Shown in pieces: positions 1-12,274 of a stretch of 64,000 nt of DNA (positions are counted from its first letter, which is position 1; the number at the start of each line of letters is the position of its first letter). The translations under genes were made by a program, and so were the position numbers. This stretch comes from Aurifilum marmelostoma (Eukaryota > Ascomycota > Sordariomycetes > Diaporthales > Cryphonectriaceae), in assembly GCA_027559495.1 (NCBI GenBank), contig JAMXSV010000003.1, forward strand, positions 248,001 to 312,000, in the 5' to 3' direction. The notes beneath the pieces were generated by a model. The model searched no databases, had not been told where the DNA came from, and saw nothing but the letters and a program-made list of their open reading frames with translations.

Positions 1-240
1 CTGTGGAGCACGTTCGAGAACGTCATGGGCCAGGAGGGGGAGAATAATACCAGTGGAGGAGGTGGAGGCGGGCCCACGGCGGCAGAGGGGGAGGAGGAGG
101 CGGCGGAGGAGCAGCAGCAGGGGAGGAGGGGCAAACCTGCAGGGGAGGGGATGGAGGGAGGAGGAGGAGGAGGAGGAGGAGGGAGTAGACGCAGAAGGGG
201 AGCAGAGGGGCATGTAGGCGGGGGATTTTGTGAGGGGTGA
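1..240 (+). CDS. 3' end of an unidentified gene (partial)
   Basis: The frame is open from the first base to a TGA at 238-240, giving 79 residues. It begins with an ordinary stretch (LWSTFENVMGQ) in GC-ending codons and then becomes low-complexity: a Gly tract, Glu/Ala/Gln-rich stretches, a second Gly tract and an Arg cluster. This could be the disordered C-terminal tail of a gene lying mostly outside the window. The opposite strand is also open here but only encodes Pro/Leu runs, as expected of the shadow of GGA/GGC repeats. No domain is visible, so no function is proposed. Confidence 0.4.
   Translation: MWSTFENVMGQEGENNTSGGGGGGPTAAEGEEEAAEEQQQGRRGKPAGEGMEGGGGGGGGGSRRRRGAEGHVGGGFCEG
150..186. 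repeat. GGA-rich simple repeat
   Basis: Near-perfect GGA triplet repeats within the left-edge partial reading frame, read there as polyglycine. Confidence 0.7.
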
Positions 241-1224
241 GCGCGCGGATGGGGATTGGGGACGGACGATGGCCGACCAACAGTAAAGGTCGAGGCACCT
301 TGGCAGACAGGATGAGACAGACATACTTGCTGGAAGGTGTAAAAAGACAACAACCATGATACCCAATATACTCCTGCTTCTACGATGATGGCTCCTGTCC
401 ACAGAGAAACAGACACTGGGGATTGATCGCTACACGCAAATGGCATCGTCACGTCACGCTTTCAGAGAGGCCAGGCTCTGTAGTAATAAGACATTTGCTT
501 CCTATTCATGATCCTGCTCCTCAATGACTAATGGGACAAATCCATGCAAGAACCCAAAACAACAATTTCCTCGAGGTTCCCATGTAGGAAAAGAAATGAG
601 ACCACCATCGCCGGTCCTGTCCCTCCCTTTGTCGATTGATGTACAGCCCGATTCCCGGGTCGCCGCCCTCCCCCCAACGCCCGTCCGTCAAGTAGTGGTG
701 GCATCAAGCCATGAATGGCATGGAGGGACAGGTGGTCCTTCTTGGGTGTGGTGTTTGTACTGCCCTCCTCACAATCGAGAGGAGGAAAAGGTATAGAAAA
801 GAATTCTCGTACAGAGAGAGATATAATGCCATAGAAACAAGTACTCCCGACATTGAGCTCTAGTAGAGCCTCCGCCCTGCCTCGCAGGCATATAGGGTGT
901 TGCCCCCATGGGGTGCGTCTTTCGTCCCAACCCATCGTATGTATGCATCGTCCATCATCCAGTCATCGTCGTTGCGCAAGTTGGCAGGCCGATGCAAGCC
1001 TCTCGTGGACCGCTTGTTCCCGAAAGGAAACTTCCGTATTGGGCCAAGAGGAATTGATGGTCGTCGTCTGTCGCATCACGCTTCGTTGTCATTACGCCCC
1101 GCCTCTTCCCTTCTCTGTATCGCGGTATCTGGGGGCTTATCGTACCGAACCTCTCCTCTTCGAAGGGGTACCGATCGAACCCGTCATTAAGGTAATTAAA
1201 AAGAGAAAATAGGGTAGTCTTTGC
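241..1224. other. Intergenic, no gene seen
   Basis: Lies between the left-edge gene tail and the stop of Rho4. Short overlapping reading frames on both strands show no recognisable protein signal. It probably holds 3' untranslated sequence of both flanking genes, which converge here. Confidence 0.6.
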
Positions 1225-2310
1225 TCAGAGCATCGGGCACTTTCTCCTCTTCTTACGAGCACCGCCGACGCCAGGAAGGTTGAGCTGGCCCGCGATGCTG
1301 CTGCGGCGGCCTTTTGGCGCTGCAGTTTCTTGGACCTCCAGGTTCCGCCTGTCGTTAGCAACGACGGTGACGATGGCCTGCTCAAAGATCTCGTCGACAC
1401 CCTTCATCTCCTTGCTGCTGCACTCCATATACTGTGCGTTCATCTTCTGGGCGACGGCCATGCCCTGCTCGCGGGTGACTGGAGTCAGACCCTGAGTCTT
1501 GAGCATCTCGATGCATGTCTTCTTGTAGCGGAGGTCGGATTTGAGGCCGACCAGGATGAGGGGTGTGTAGGGGCAGAAGTGGAGGACTTCGGGGTACCAC
1601 TGTGATTGATATGCGTCAGCCGTGATGTTCCTTGTTCTCTTGCCTAGAGAGGGTGCGTACCTTGTCCATGACATTGTCGAGCGAGTTAGGACAGTCTATG
1701 GCGAAGCAGACAAAGATCAGGTCGGTCTCTGGGTACGAGAGCGGCCGCAGGCGGTCGTACTCTTCTTGTCCTGCGGTGTCCCATAGTGCGAGCTCGACGG
1801 TCTTGCCGGTTGGCGGGTGTACTGGGTATGTGATGTAGTTTTCGAAGACTGTTGGGACGTATTTCTGTTTCGTTCAGGGGCACGCGCACCGTAGATTAGC
1901 AACTGGGGTCGGTGTAGTGGTGGTAGTGGTGGTTGTGGCGGAAGGAGAGTTCAGTGTAGGAGGAAGAGGAGGAGGGCGTCTTGTTCGCATTGTCTTCTTA
2001 CCTCTGGAAAGTATCCTTGACTGTAGCTAATCAGGAGACACGTCTTGCCGCAGCCGCCGTCGCCGACGACGACAATCTTCTTGGAGTAGGCAGGGGCGTC
2101 GGTCATGGCTGTTGCTGAGGACTCGCGACCAGATGTGGAAGTGCTCATCATAGTACTGACGGTGGCACCACTTGACCGCTGGGCTGCTTTCCTATCGCTG
2201 CTGGCGCCGGTACTGTAGCTGGATGGTGTCTTGCGGCCAGATGGGTCATACTTCTCCTGGATGGGCTGGTTGTTGTAGTACGAATTTCGAGAAATGTAAG
2301 ACGAAGCCAT
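1225..2310 (-). CDS. rho4: Rho-family GTPase Rho4
   Basis: Three exons: 2002-2310, 1661-1864 and 1225-1599, all phase 0, with GTAAG/CAG and GTACG/CAG introns; 295 aa. A Ser/Thr/Tyr-rich extension of about 75 residues precedes the GTPase domain, as in fungal Rho4. Visible motifs are the P-loop GDGGCGKT (83-90), effector loop YVPTVFENY, switch II DTAGQEEYDRLRP, the Rho insert region, a polybasic stretch and the CAAX box CPML (292-295), so the C terminus should be prenylated. Fungal Rho4 proteins act at the plasma membrane and septum, recruiting formins for septation. The extension and the core sequence favour Rho4 over Rho1-3 or Cdc42. Confidence 0.95.
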
Positions 2311-4706
2311 GCTCGATTTATCTGTCCTTCACCTGGGAGGGGGGTTTTTTGGGGCTGCGAATGGATGCGCTGCCAGTTCGAAAGGCGGGGTCCCCTACGT
2401 TGCGTTGCGAGCGGGCAGGGCGACCGGGCCTAGGGCAGTAGCAGCAGCACAGTGCAGTTCGCAGTGCAGTGCAGTCTTGTCGACAAGACAATTGATCGAC
2501 TGACTTCTTGAACTGTGGTCGACAGAGGTGGTCTCTTTTCACAAGATCGGTCGCAATTTGGGCCACCAGCTGCAGCTCGCAGGTGATAGTTCGGATGGTA
2601 AGGGGGGGCAAAAGGGAAACAAGGATGTGGGTATCTTGTAGTATGGTCTGCTGGATGGGCCTTTTGGAGGTCGAGAGGCAAGGTTGTTTTTAATCTTGTT
2701 GTTTTTCGTCTGTGGTTGGTCAAGATGTAGATGGGAAATAGGGTTTCTTTTGTTGGTTGTTTATCTGGCTGGCTGGGCGGCTGCAGGTGACAGGATGCAG
2801 GATGTGAGTGATTGTGATGTGGCAGATGCGAGGTAATGGAGATGCAGGAAATCGATCTTGTTGATCCCGAGGCTTTAATTGTCCTGTCTCTGTGGTATCG
2901 TCGTTGATCCAGGTTTTCTCTTTTAGTGGCCCAGGGCTAGAAATCCAGGATTTTTACTCTCAAGTCAAGGGAGGTCACGTCAGTTGTTTTTGAGAGAGTG
3001 GGAAGTCGGGACCCATAGAGCCCAGGTTGTAGGCAGGTGACGATGATGATGTGTGTGGGAAGGGGGGGGAAGGGACACAGTGAGGAGAGAAAGAGGGAAG
3101 GGGCACCCAGATGGGTACGGGTATATGAAATGGGTGGGTAATGGGATCTGCTTCCAAGACGAGAAGGTTGTTTCTGAGACAACACTAGTGGGCTCCTCTG
3201 GCAAATGGCAAGAAGTGGGAGGCTGGTGTTCAGACACACACGAGCACGAGAGAAAGGAACAAGAGATCAGATCAGATCAGGTTACGGCTGTCCAGATCTC
3301 TAAGTAAAGTATGTTTACTTGGGGCTGGTGGAGTGTCCACAGCAACGAACTGGGGGGAGCGGGGGCGCAGTTTGGTGTGGTTTGTGTGGGAGCTCGAGGT
3401 TGCAGTTGGAGCCAAGCTTAGCCTCCTAGCCTAGGCCATGTACCACTGCCCCATGTTTTGTATTGCACACACTATGTATGGGTTGTGTTTATGTACATGG
3501 CAACGCCAAAGCCTCAATGGGTCCTGCCCTTGACAACACTGGATGTCTCTTGTCCCCTCAACACAGCCATCCTTGAGAAAGGACGGAAGAAGAAAGACCA
3601 AAAAAAAAATTGTGACAGCACCAATCAATATAGGACTTATCTATATCAATGGAAAATCATACCACATTTGTAGGTGGCCTTTGTGGGACTTTCCACCATG
3701 CAGCTTCAGGTGTTCAGCTCCGGTTGGCACCTGAACTGACCACCGCAATTGGGAAATACACCCAGATTGCTTTGGGCCCGGCGCTGGTCAAGCTCCAGGG
3801 CTCTGTCCAATCCCGCCTGTCGTCATAAGCCAGAGCCTACGGGGTTACAGTGGACCTCGTCCAGTAGGAGTGGGGGAGACCCCTTCTAGCGATTACACCC
3901 CCTGCGTCTTTTCTAAATTCAGGTGGCAGGGCAGGCGGTTTTTCGGTGGCTGGAACCCCTCCCTCCTGCAGCCTGCCACTACCACTACCACCGACCCCAT
4001 GCCCCTCTGGAAACGCCCGCCAGATGGGGGGGGGACACTCTCACTGGTACTGTAGCGGCACCACATTCTATGTACTCCGTACCAACAGCTCCAGGCAAAA
4101 CACCCCAAACCCATGCCCGCCCCTTACATAGCCAGCCTGCATTGTCCGTGCACGCACCTGCATCACACGTCCCAGAGAAAATCCCCAAACCGCGACTAAA
4201 ATTCTCAAGCGCGTTTCTCGCTCCGCAAAAATCTTCCTACACTCTCTTTCTTCGTCCGTCGTCAGCCTCAGACCAAAGAGAAAAACCGGGAAATTCGGTG
4301 TACCATCAAACTCAGGGTCCTCGTGTTTGTGTGTTCGTTTCGTCACTCACCTTGTTCACTTGGCTTTCTGCAACTGGCACAAAACAAGAACATTTCTGAG
4401 GCCGACATCATCATCATCATCGTCACCACCGCCAGGACGAGGCGGGCGTGACGTATCTCAACAGTTTTCCTTTGTCTGGAACAGTCCTTGTTCTCGATTG
4501 ATACCCACTCACTCACCTTTGTGGCATCCGCGTGACCTGCTTGTACTTTTTTTTTCTCTCTCTCCTCCTCCTTCTCCCACCTGCATTTCTTTTCCCTTCT
4601 TACCCCTGCAGGTCGCAGTTCTCAGGTCCAGCCAGACAAACCAGGAACCACTTTCAACCCTTGTCCCGCCTTCCCCCCTGCAAACACGCGCACACACAAA
4701 AACACA
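2311..4706. other. Divergent intergenic region between Rho4 and elongin C
   Basis: About 2.4 kb shared by two divergently transcribed housekeeping genes, presumably holding both promoters and leaders. The last ~300 bases before 4707 are C/T-rich, typical of a fungal leader. No coding signal was found. Confidence 0.6.
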
Positions 4707-5346
4707 ATGGCGACGACGGACAATATTGCGGCACCTGTCAAGTATGTCACACTCGTCTCCTGCGACGGTCTCGAGTTCACCCTGCCCCGCGAGGCCTGCT
4801 ATGTCAGCCCTTTCCTGAAGAGGTCTGTCGATCCCGAGGGTGGCTTCCTGGAGGCTTCAACGGGGCGTGTCAACCTCGAGATGTTCAGGTGAGTCTTTTT
4901 TTGTCTCCTCCCCCCTCCCGTTGTTTCCGACATGGTCCTCCGTTCTGCATTGCCATATCCCCCTTGCCTCTCTCCTCGTTGACTCATTGGCGGTGTCGAT
5001 GATGAAACAAAAAAAGCTTTTTCACTTCGCTGTGTTCTTTCTGACAGAGCCTCCACCCCCCCCCCCCCCCCCTGCGGAGGTGGACGGCTCTGCATGAGCT
5101 TTTTTTTTTAACCTACACTTGATCTGAGATGCCGCCCTCACACAGCAGACTATTCATTACCACCTCTGAGGACGATAGCATGACTAATCATTGCCGTACA
5201 GCTCCCTCGTCCTCGAGAAAGTGGTCGAGTATCTGATCTACTGGTACCGCTACAAAGACAGCGAGGACGTTCCTGACATGGACATCCCCGTCGACCTGTG
5301 TCTGGAGGTGCTCACGGCTTCTGACTTCTTGGGTCTCGACAGCTAG
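4707..5346 (+). CDS. elc1: Elongin C (SKP1/BTB-fold)
   Basis: Two exons, 4707-4888 and 5202-5346, join in phase 2 (AG|C) to give 108 aa, close to the ~112 aa of animal elongin C. The protein starts with the family signature KYVTLVSCDGLEFTLPREA, continues through a fungal-type GFLEASTGRVNLEMFSS segment, and ends VLEKVVEYL...DFLGLDS. Elongin C is the BTB-fold adaptor linking substrate receptors to cullin E3 ligases; in fungi it is a small nuclear and cytoplasmic protein also called Elc1. The 313-nt intron is long for this window and contains a C16 run. Confidence 0.93.
5056..5072. repeat. Poly-C tract in the elongin C intron
   Basis: An uninterrupted run of about 16 cytosines inside the single intron of the elongin C gene. 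Such tracts are prone to length error. Confidence 0.8.
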
Positions 5347-6220
5347 TGAGCTAACCCTGCCGTCTCAAATCCTGATGAAGAATGGCGGACAGATTGGCCC
5401 ATTCCATGACCCGACATGATTTCGATATTGCATTTTCTGGGATCAGAAAGGGCGTTCAGGCTGGTAAGGTTTGGTAAGGACTCTGGCAACAACAGGACAA
5501 GGGCATCAGGAACCATGAGAAGAGTATGTGATTGTACCATGATACCCTGAACTCGCGACAGTGAATGTCATGAGGTTGATTCTTGCCCGGTACGGTCATC
5601 CTATCCGTCTCATTTATTTTTGCTTTTTGCCTCTTCTGTTTGTCTTTGTCTTGAGGGCTTTCCTTAGTCTGAACGGACTAGGATGTGTACCTCAAGTCTT
5701 CGTAGGCCGTGCTTGACTATGGTATGCGTGATGTCCGTACCGTTCCCGGATCCTCCTTACTTACCCATTCAATAAGCATATGCGTTCGACTCCAGCTCAG
5801 TGGGTTGATCGTCTAATACGAATGGAAGATTGATTCTCTCCCCCACACTCTGCTTGACTCAAGGAATTCCATTTTCCCTTTGTTGAGATCTCGCTTTTTC
5901 AGAGGGGAAACAGACAAGACTGGACAGAGACCTTCTATCAGAGCTATCAAGAGAAGAAGAAAACAAAGAAAAGAAGAAAAAAAATCAATATTAGATCAAA
6001 ATGGAATCAACTTTCAAATTGCAAATCGTGTCTTGGGTATATATCTGTTTGCATCTTGAATCTTGCTTGCTTGCTTTTTCTTTTGGTGAGCCCCGTGTGT
6101 GCAACACTGATGAAGAATGATGCTTTTCGAATCCCAGTCTAGACACCATGTATGCGGCGGCACCATCCTATTCACCCATCACATGCACCCTTTTTTTTTC
6201 CCCCTTCCTGCTTAGCATCA
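5347..6220. other. Intergenic, convergent 3' ends
   Basis: Separates the stops of elongin C (+) and Dbr1 (-). It contains A-rich stretches near 5950-5995. No gene was recognised. Confidence 0.6.
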
Positions 6221-8085
6221 TCACCATCCCCGACCGCGTCCTCGCCCCCTCCCTCGTCCTCCACCTCGTCCTCCGCCCCGTCCAAAGCCACCGCCCCTTC
6301 CTCTCCCCCGTCCCCCGAAGCCACCACCACCACCACCGCCACCACTCTCAACAGGAGGGCCCCGCGCCCGTCTCTCCTCACGCTCCTCCTCGCTCGCGTC
6401 CCAAGGGTTGACGTCCAGCCCAAGCAAGGTACAAAACGCCGCCGTCTGCGGGTTCGTATACTCCTTGGGCTGGACCCCAGAGTGCACATTCCACAGTGCA
6501 GGATCGCAACCCTCGCTGAGGGCGGGGGCCGTCTGCGCAAAGTTGTGCGGAACTTCGAGCTTACCCGCCGCGACGACGTGTGTGTCCACCCAGGCGCGCT
6601 CGGCCTCTATGAGGGGACGATATGCAGCCTCTCCCTCGTCAGCGGGGATGGGATCCGTGGGTGACCCGCCAGCGGGAAGTAGCTGATGGTGGAAGGCGCG
6701 GGTGATGGCGAGCCATTCTGGGTCGTACTGCAAGGAATAACGGGTGCTGGGGTCGGTCGCGGTCGTGGAGGGCGGGTAGCTGTCGAGGTGGGACGGGTCG
6801 ACGGGGTGTAGGTCGGCGAGCTGCAGGAACTCGCGCCCGGGATCGCACTTGCTGAGAGCCAGGAAGCGGACGGAGGTGTTGGTGATGGTCGGGGGCACGG
6901 GCTGCCCTGGGGTGGTCTTGGGGCCGGCGGCGGGTTTGGGCTGCATGAAGGAGGCGGGGAGCTGGGCGCGGAGGTCGTCTGGAACGGCGGTGCTGGGTGG
7001 TACCTCGGCTGTGTCCTTTGGCGTCCCGGAAGGCGCGTCGTCGGCTTTATCTGCCGTGGCAGGTGCACCGTCGTTTTCGTCGTCGCCATCAAGGTCCAAG
7101 TCGATCTCGTTGGGGTCGTCCGCGGCTGAGGTTGGGGCTGCTGCTGTGGCGGAAGCAGGTGCTGACGTTGCAGCCTGAGCATCTTCAGCCGTTTCATCGA
7201 CCTCTTCAGTAGAAGTTGTCCCGGGAGGCGGATAAGTCTTGATAGCCGAGAACTTCCAGTGAAGATGGGCTGAGAACCAGTACGCAGGCCTCAGCCGGTC
7301 CATCACGTACTCGGCAGCGACATTGCCCAGCGTCCCGGCCAGGCTCTCCTCTCTGAACATGGGTCGCTGCCTGTAGAGCGCCTGCACGTCGCCGTGCTTC
7401 TCCACACCCCTGGGCCAGTCGTGGCTCAGCCCGACGTCGACCTGCTCCCGCACCTGCAGCAGCTTCCTCACGTCGAGCTCCCTGACGTGGTAGAAGCTCT
7501 TGATGTCACCCCTACCAAACGGCAGCCTCTCGCCGTGAGCCTTGCGGTAGTCGAAGCCCTTCCAGATGCCGCTCAGCCCAGCGATCCGCAGTGGGCCCAC
7601 GCGCAGCACGTTAGCTGCGCCCATGTAGTAGATGTTGGGCGCGGCCCAGCCGCCATAGTACAGCTCTCGCATGTAGGACGCGGCCTCGTGGTTGCCGCCG
7701 ATGAAGATGGTCAGATAGGGCGCCTTTCGCGCCCCAGAGTAGTACTCGTGAAAGTCGCCCAGCGCACGGTACTTGGCGGGCACCGACATGACCTCTACGT
7801 CCTGGCCGTTGCGCGTCGCCTGGAAGTCGCCGCATATGATGAGCAGGTCGACGCCTGGCCAGCCGCGGGCGGTGCAGGCAGCGCCTACAGCCGCATAGAT
7901 CGGGTTGAGGCGGCCGTGACCCTTTTGGATGATAGGGAAGAAAGGGTCAGCCTGGCGGTGCTCTAGATTGCACATCACCTGTTTGACCATATGGTCGATG
8001 GGTGATACTGGGAGAGGAGATGACTCACGCAGCCCTCGACAGCGACGCGAAGGCCTTCTCTTGTGAGGAGCCTTGGGCTGGGCAT
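6221..8085 (-). CDS. dbr1: RNA lariat debranching enzyme Dbr1
   Basis: Two exons, 8029-8085 (19 codons) and 6221-7921, phase 0, 107-nt intron; 585 aa. The start is the only ATG that supplies the conserved N terminus LRVAVEGC. Metallophosphoesterase motifs follow in family order: C-G-H-G at 19-22 (Dbr1 enzymes carry Cys where other family members have Asp), GDFQATRNG, GGNHE, SHDWPRG and SAHLHW. The enzyme hydrolyses the 2'-5' branch of excised intron lariats in the nucleus. After the catalytic half there is an acidic Ala/Asp-rich linker, the conserved FLALSKCDPGR Dbr1 C-terminal region, and a final ~45 residues made of Gly/Arg (GRGRGRG, FGGRG). That RGG-like tail is likely to bind RNA (inference). 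Confidence 0.95.
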
Positions 8086-9336
8086 TGTTTCCTTTCTTGC
8101 TCTCTCGTCGTAGGCACAGGGCGCACTTGGTGGGTTGACTGACTGAGGGTTGCCAGTCTTCCTAGAAAGATGGCACGCCTGGATCTAGCAAAGCTATAAG
8201 TAATGCGAGGTGGTCTTGCATGAACGGTATTGAGCTTACCGTCGATTCGAGGGGAGCCTTTTGGGGTTGTGACTATTACAAGCTTGGTGGGGGGGGAATG
8301 GGGGGGAGGTTTTATGCGCTAAATTACAGGCTACCACCCTCACTGAGCGGAAGCGCTGAGGTGCTGTAGACATGGGCCTGGAGGCCCCAGTTAAGCCCCT
8401 AGCTTTAGCATTGTCTCTCTGCTCAGCGACATGCCTTCCCGCAACGTCAAGTATTTATTTATGCTGTGAAATATTCAACTTCCCAACCAAACTCGCCTCG
8501 ACTCCCTCGATATCATTCGTGTTATGATTCACTAAACAATCGCTTAAAAAAAAATGCTGGGGCATGACATTTGCTTGTATTACTTTCGTAACGCCAAATG
8601 TAATCATTAACCAATTCCTGTGGGAAATCTGTTTTGGCTCTCTCGCCAGCCTCCAGGCAGTGATGCTATTCTAAGCAAGAAACTAGCCATGATAAGTAGG
8701 AGTTCAAGCTAAGACAAGTGACGCTCAGGGGGCATGTACTCGGCCAAAGTAGAGTCACCGAAAAATAGTATGACTCACATCAAGTAATAGCTAGCAGGTT
8801 TCCTGGCTCCCCTGTGATATTCAGCCAGGGGGTTTTGCTGTCAATCACTTCTGCATGGTTTGATCAGGATCACCTACACGTAGATTGACTTATCGTATGT
8901 CAACTCGAGGGAATGGATTACTTTCTAAGGGTATTGAGGAGGATATCCGGAATTGGCAGGAGACGTGTCCATGTTGGTAAGGTCCTCGCTCATAAAATCA
9001 ATTATTCCAGGCGTACTGTTAGGAATCTAATTATTTCACTTGAGGACATTATAACATCCAAAAGTGCGTGTTATATGCCCATGACCTCGGGATGGATTGA
9101 TGACAGGTGCTCCATGGCTGTCAGAAAGAATTGTGCCAACGATGAAAAGCTTCCCAAGCGCGTGCACAGCTGCATACTTGAGTGTATACAGTAGCAACGA
9201 TCTAGTCATAAGTTGAAAAAATGCTGTCGTTTTGCCGATTCCAACCCTGTTTGACTATTGGCAGCCACGAATTCGCTGGGTCTGCCGCCGTTCAGAAGCT
9301 CACTTGTCCATCGCCTCTGGCCTGTTCGTCAGGGCG
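8086..9336. other. Intergenic
   Basis: Spacer between Dbr1 and the trypsin-like gene, more AT-rich than its flanks around 8450-9080. A 93-codon frame at 8913-9194 (+) has no protein-like features and is not called. No structured element was recognised. Confidence 0.5.
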
Positions 9337-12274
9337 TCATTCGTCCTGGCTGCCTGAACCGTGCACGAGTGACCATAGTTCTTCGTCTTCGACCGTGGTG
9401 AAGTTTGATCCGATCCGCTGCGTAGGATACGTCCAGAAGAAGCCAGGCTTGACTTGATATCAGTATGTATTGGTTCGAACAGTTTGATTCACTGCATTCT
9501 TACTTCTGAATAGCCCTGTTTCCCATACTTATATGATCCGGTTTTGGTTCCCTGGGGCTGCTCTGGCGTAGAAGTCTTGTTGGTGGGTTGATATTGGCTG
9601 CTACAAGACAAGAAATCCTCAGCATCTTGAATATCCAGTAATCGTTAGAGGCGTGTTTCTAAGATACCTCAGTTGATGTGGAAAGTTCCGAATGAGACTC
9701 GCGCTCGTCTCGCTTGAGAGCAATCGATTGCAGAACACGCTGATTCCAGTTTAGCGCTCGTGATCATGAATGGATAGTTGATATTCACGTACCATCGTGT
9801 AATGTCTTTGCCCTGGTCTGAGGGCAAGAGGTTGTAGCACCACTCGCAACCAGATTCCTCATCCGTAGAGGTGTTCCTAAAGAATTCCCTGGTCCTAATG
9901 GACTCTCTGAGTCTGGCCCAGCGCTCTTTGGGTCTTGATGAACCTCCGATCGAGGTCTTCTCGTCGATAGCTTGTCTCTTAGTTGGAACAAGTCGCCCTT
10001 GGGCCATCTTTCGGCTTCTTTTCTGAACCATGCAAGTGAATGAGTTCAATAGCTTCGCAAAGTCCAAGCCGCTGAGTATGTTAGAGCCAGAGACGTCGTC
10101 AACCGTCGAGGGGTTGTCCAGAGGCCGTTTCACAGGCTCGATGCTTGTGAGAAATCTATGACTCTCGTCGATCCCTGTGACTATGGTGACCATGAGCTCC
10201 GTCGGCGTCTGAGCCTCGGTGCCCATTGAAGCCAAGAGGCTGAATACTTTGGCAATGAAAAGGCCGACTTTTCGCCGATTCTCCTCCAGGACGCGCGCAC
10301 TTTTCGGTCGCGTGTCTACCTTGGAACGTACGAAATGCGTCTTTCTGATATGCGGACTACGTAGTTCCTGGATGAGCCACCTAAATCAAGTCAGTAAAAC
10401 ATCCATTAATACTGGGAGTCTGAGACTTGCAGCCTGATGAGCTTCAGGATGGCGTCGAGCACCAGAGCATAAGCGAGTAACTCCCTTCCACGGCGCCCAG
10501 TCTGCTGCTTCGCATTGCGCGGAGAATACTTCGACGGCACCATTCGAAACATGCTTTGCCAAGTCCGTTCCAGCCAGATCGTTATGGTCCACACCATCTC
10601 CAACCTCTGTTCGTGGAGGAATTTGAAATACTCGTGCAAGTGACGGTATTCGTTGTCGGTGGATCGTGACTTTGGGTACTTGATGTCTCGGCAGGCATAC
10701 GCAATCCGACGGAGTTCTCCTTCCACTCTTCCATTGCACGGTCTCTCCCCAGCTATGGTTTTGACGATCGACTCGATCAAAGCAAGGACCGGGTCGATGT
10801 TATCGGGTATGGAACATGAAAGACCTCTGGCCGGATCAGTGTCAGCCGCGTCTTCAGCTGCAACGAAACCTTCAGCCGGCGCTATTGTCGTAATGTATCC
10901 CGTCTGGCGTTCGATGTCTGCCATCAAGTCCTTCATGTCGAGGAGATAGCATTCGTTCAATGGGTTGCAGGCTCCTATCAGCATTCCAACAGGTTTTCCC
11001 TCTCCCTGGAGATATGCCCAGGTCCCGGACGATCCCAAGTCCACACAGCCTGAGAGTACCTCTGCAACAAGCACAGGCTGCGGTGGGGCGTTGATGGGAA
11101 GTCCGCAAACAGCGGTGGCCACAATCGGAGCTTCGATGATCAGGTCTGCCCGTATGTTGGCCGAATTTGTTGAAGGACATGACTGAGCGGTACTCGACGG
11201 CAGTGGCAGGATCCTGTTCTGTTTGGACACAGCTGGGTGGTCGACGGAAATGAGGGCCCAGTCTAGGTCGGGCTTCCCATCCGGAGGCTCAGTTCCGCGG
11301 CCAGAAATGCGATGCAGACGCCCAATGATGGTCTTTCCTAGCTTCTCAGATAGGGGGACTGTTATGAACTCAATGCACTCCTCGGCAGTATTGACGGTCT
11401 GATACTCGTACGAGGAAAGCGAACTGGCACTGCCGGTCTCGGTTCCTCTCTCGTCCACTGACAGCTCCCATTCCTCCTCTTCTGCGTCGAAGGGAGGTAG
11501 AACTTCCAGCTCCGACTCATCGATTTCGAAACCGTTGACGCTCGGAGGTTGGCGTGAACAGAAGGCATGGGCGACGGTCACAGCATAACCGTCTCCGCCC
11601 ACTTGAAGAAAACCTCCGATGGTTGCAGTCCCGACAAAATGGTTGTCGGTCCAGATCTCCACGGACAGACCATTGAGATGTGTCGGCACCGTATCGCCTG
11701 GCACCCACACTTCAAAGTCACGAAGCTCGCGTTGTCTGCCGCCATGAGAGAAGCCCTGTGAGGCGCCGGCTGGTGTATAGAGCGGAAAGTGAGATGTCAT
11801 GATGGTTTGATAAGGAATTCTGAAGCATGCCCAGCCAGGACGGAGTATGTGGCTCGTGATGATGATGTCTCTAAGACATCTGCTGAACCACTCCACGCTG
11901 CAGGCAATGACAATGTATGGAGAAGCGTGAGCCTTGTCTACACCCAGCAAGAGATGTCGCAGGGTATAAGCAGCGGGTGGGTGCTGAAGAACAGGTTCGC
12001 CTTTCGGCCGACGAAGCTGCAACTCGTCTGTTCTCGCTATGATGGTTTCAATCAAGGTGTCTCTGAGGTTGGCGGCGGCATGAGCAGGTGGTCCAACCAT
12101 TTCCCATCCGACAACCGGCCGAAATCTGGTATTTATGCGGAAACGCTCCGCGCCGAAGCAGTCGAGGAACTCAGTTGGTGTTCTCGTAAGTCGCTGTCGG
12201 AAAGCACAGCGCACATTGTCCATACGAACTCGTACGGGTGATGAGACCTGCGCAGTCTCTGTCACTGTTGCCAT
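9337..12274 (-). CDS. Uncharacterised protein with trypsin-like serine peptidase fold
   Basis: About 900 aa in five proposed exons: 10431-12274, 9789/9793-10380, 9668-9739, 9504-9600 (or 9575), 9337-9447. Intron 1 needs a GC-AG pair (GCAAGT donor at 10430, TTTAG acceptor at 10381) and restores the frame perfectly. Residues 205-435 look like a chymotrypsin-type domain: TVAHAF (His236), DLDWALI (Asp338) and DLGSSGTWAY (Ser416 in GSSG), so the triad appears intact. The rest is not recognised: an N-terminal ~200-aa region, a helical C-terminal half, and a terminal exon with FFWTYPTQRIG and EDEELW. There is no signal peptide or membrane segment. It is divergent from the membrane protein at 12831. 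Two phase-consistent splicings exist for the third and fourth exons. The substrate is unknown, and a non-peptidase role cannot be excluded. Confidence 0.7.

Noticed and set aside
8913..9194. 93-codon + strand frame
   Set aside because: AT-rich spacer with no recognisable motif.
9669..10235. Separate small gene on the minus strand
   Set aside because: It continues the trypsin-like gene in frame once the GC-AG intron at 10381-10430 is removed.
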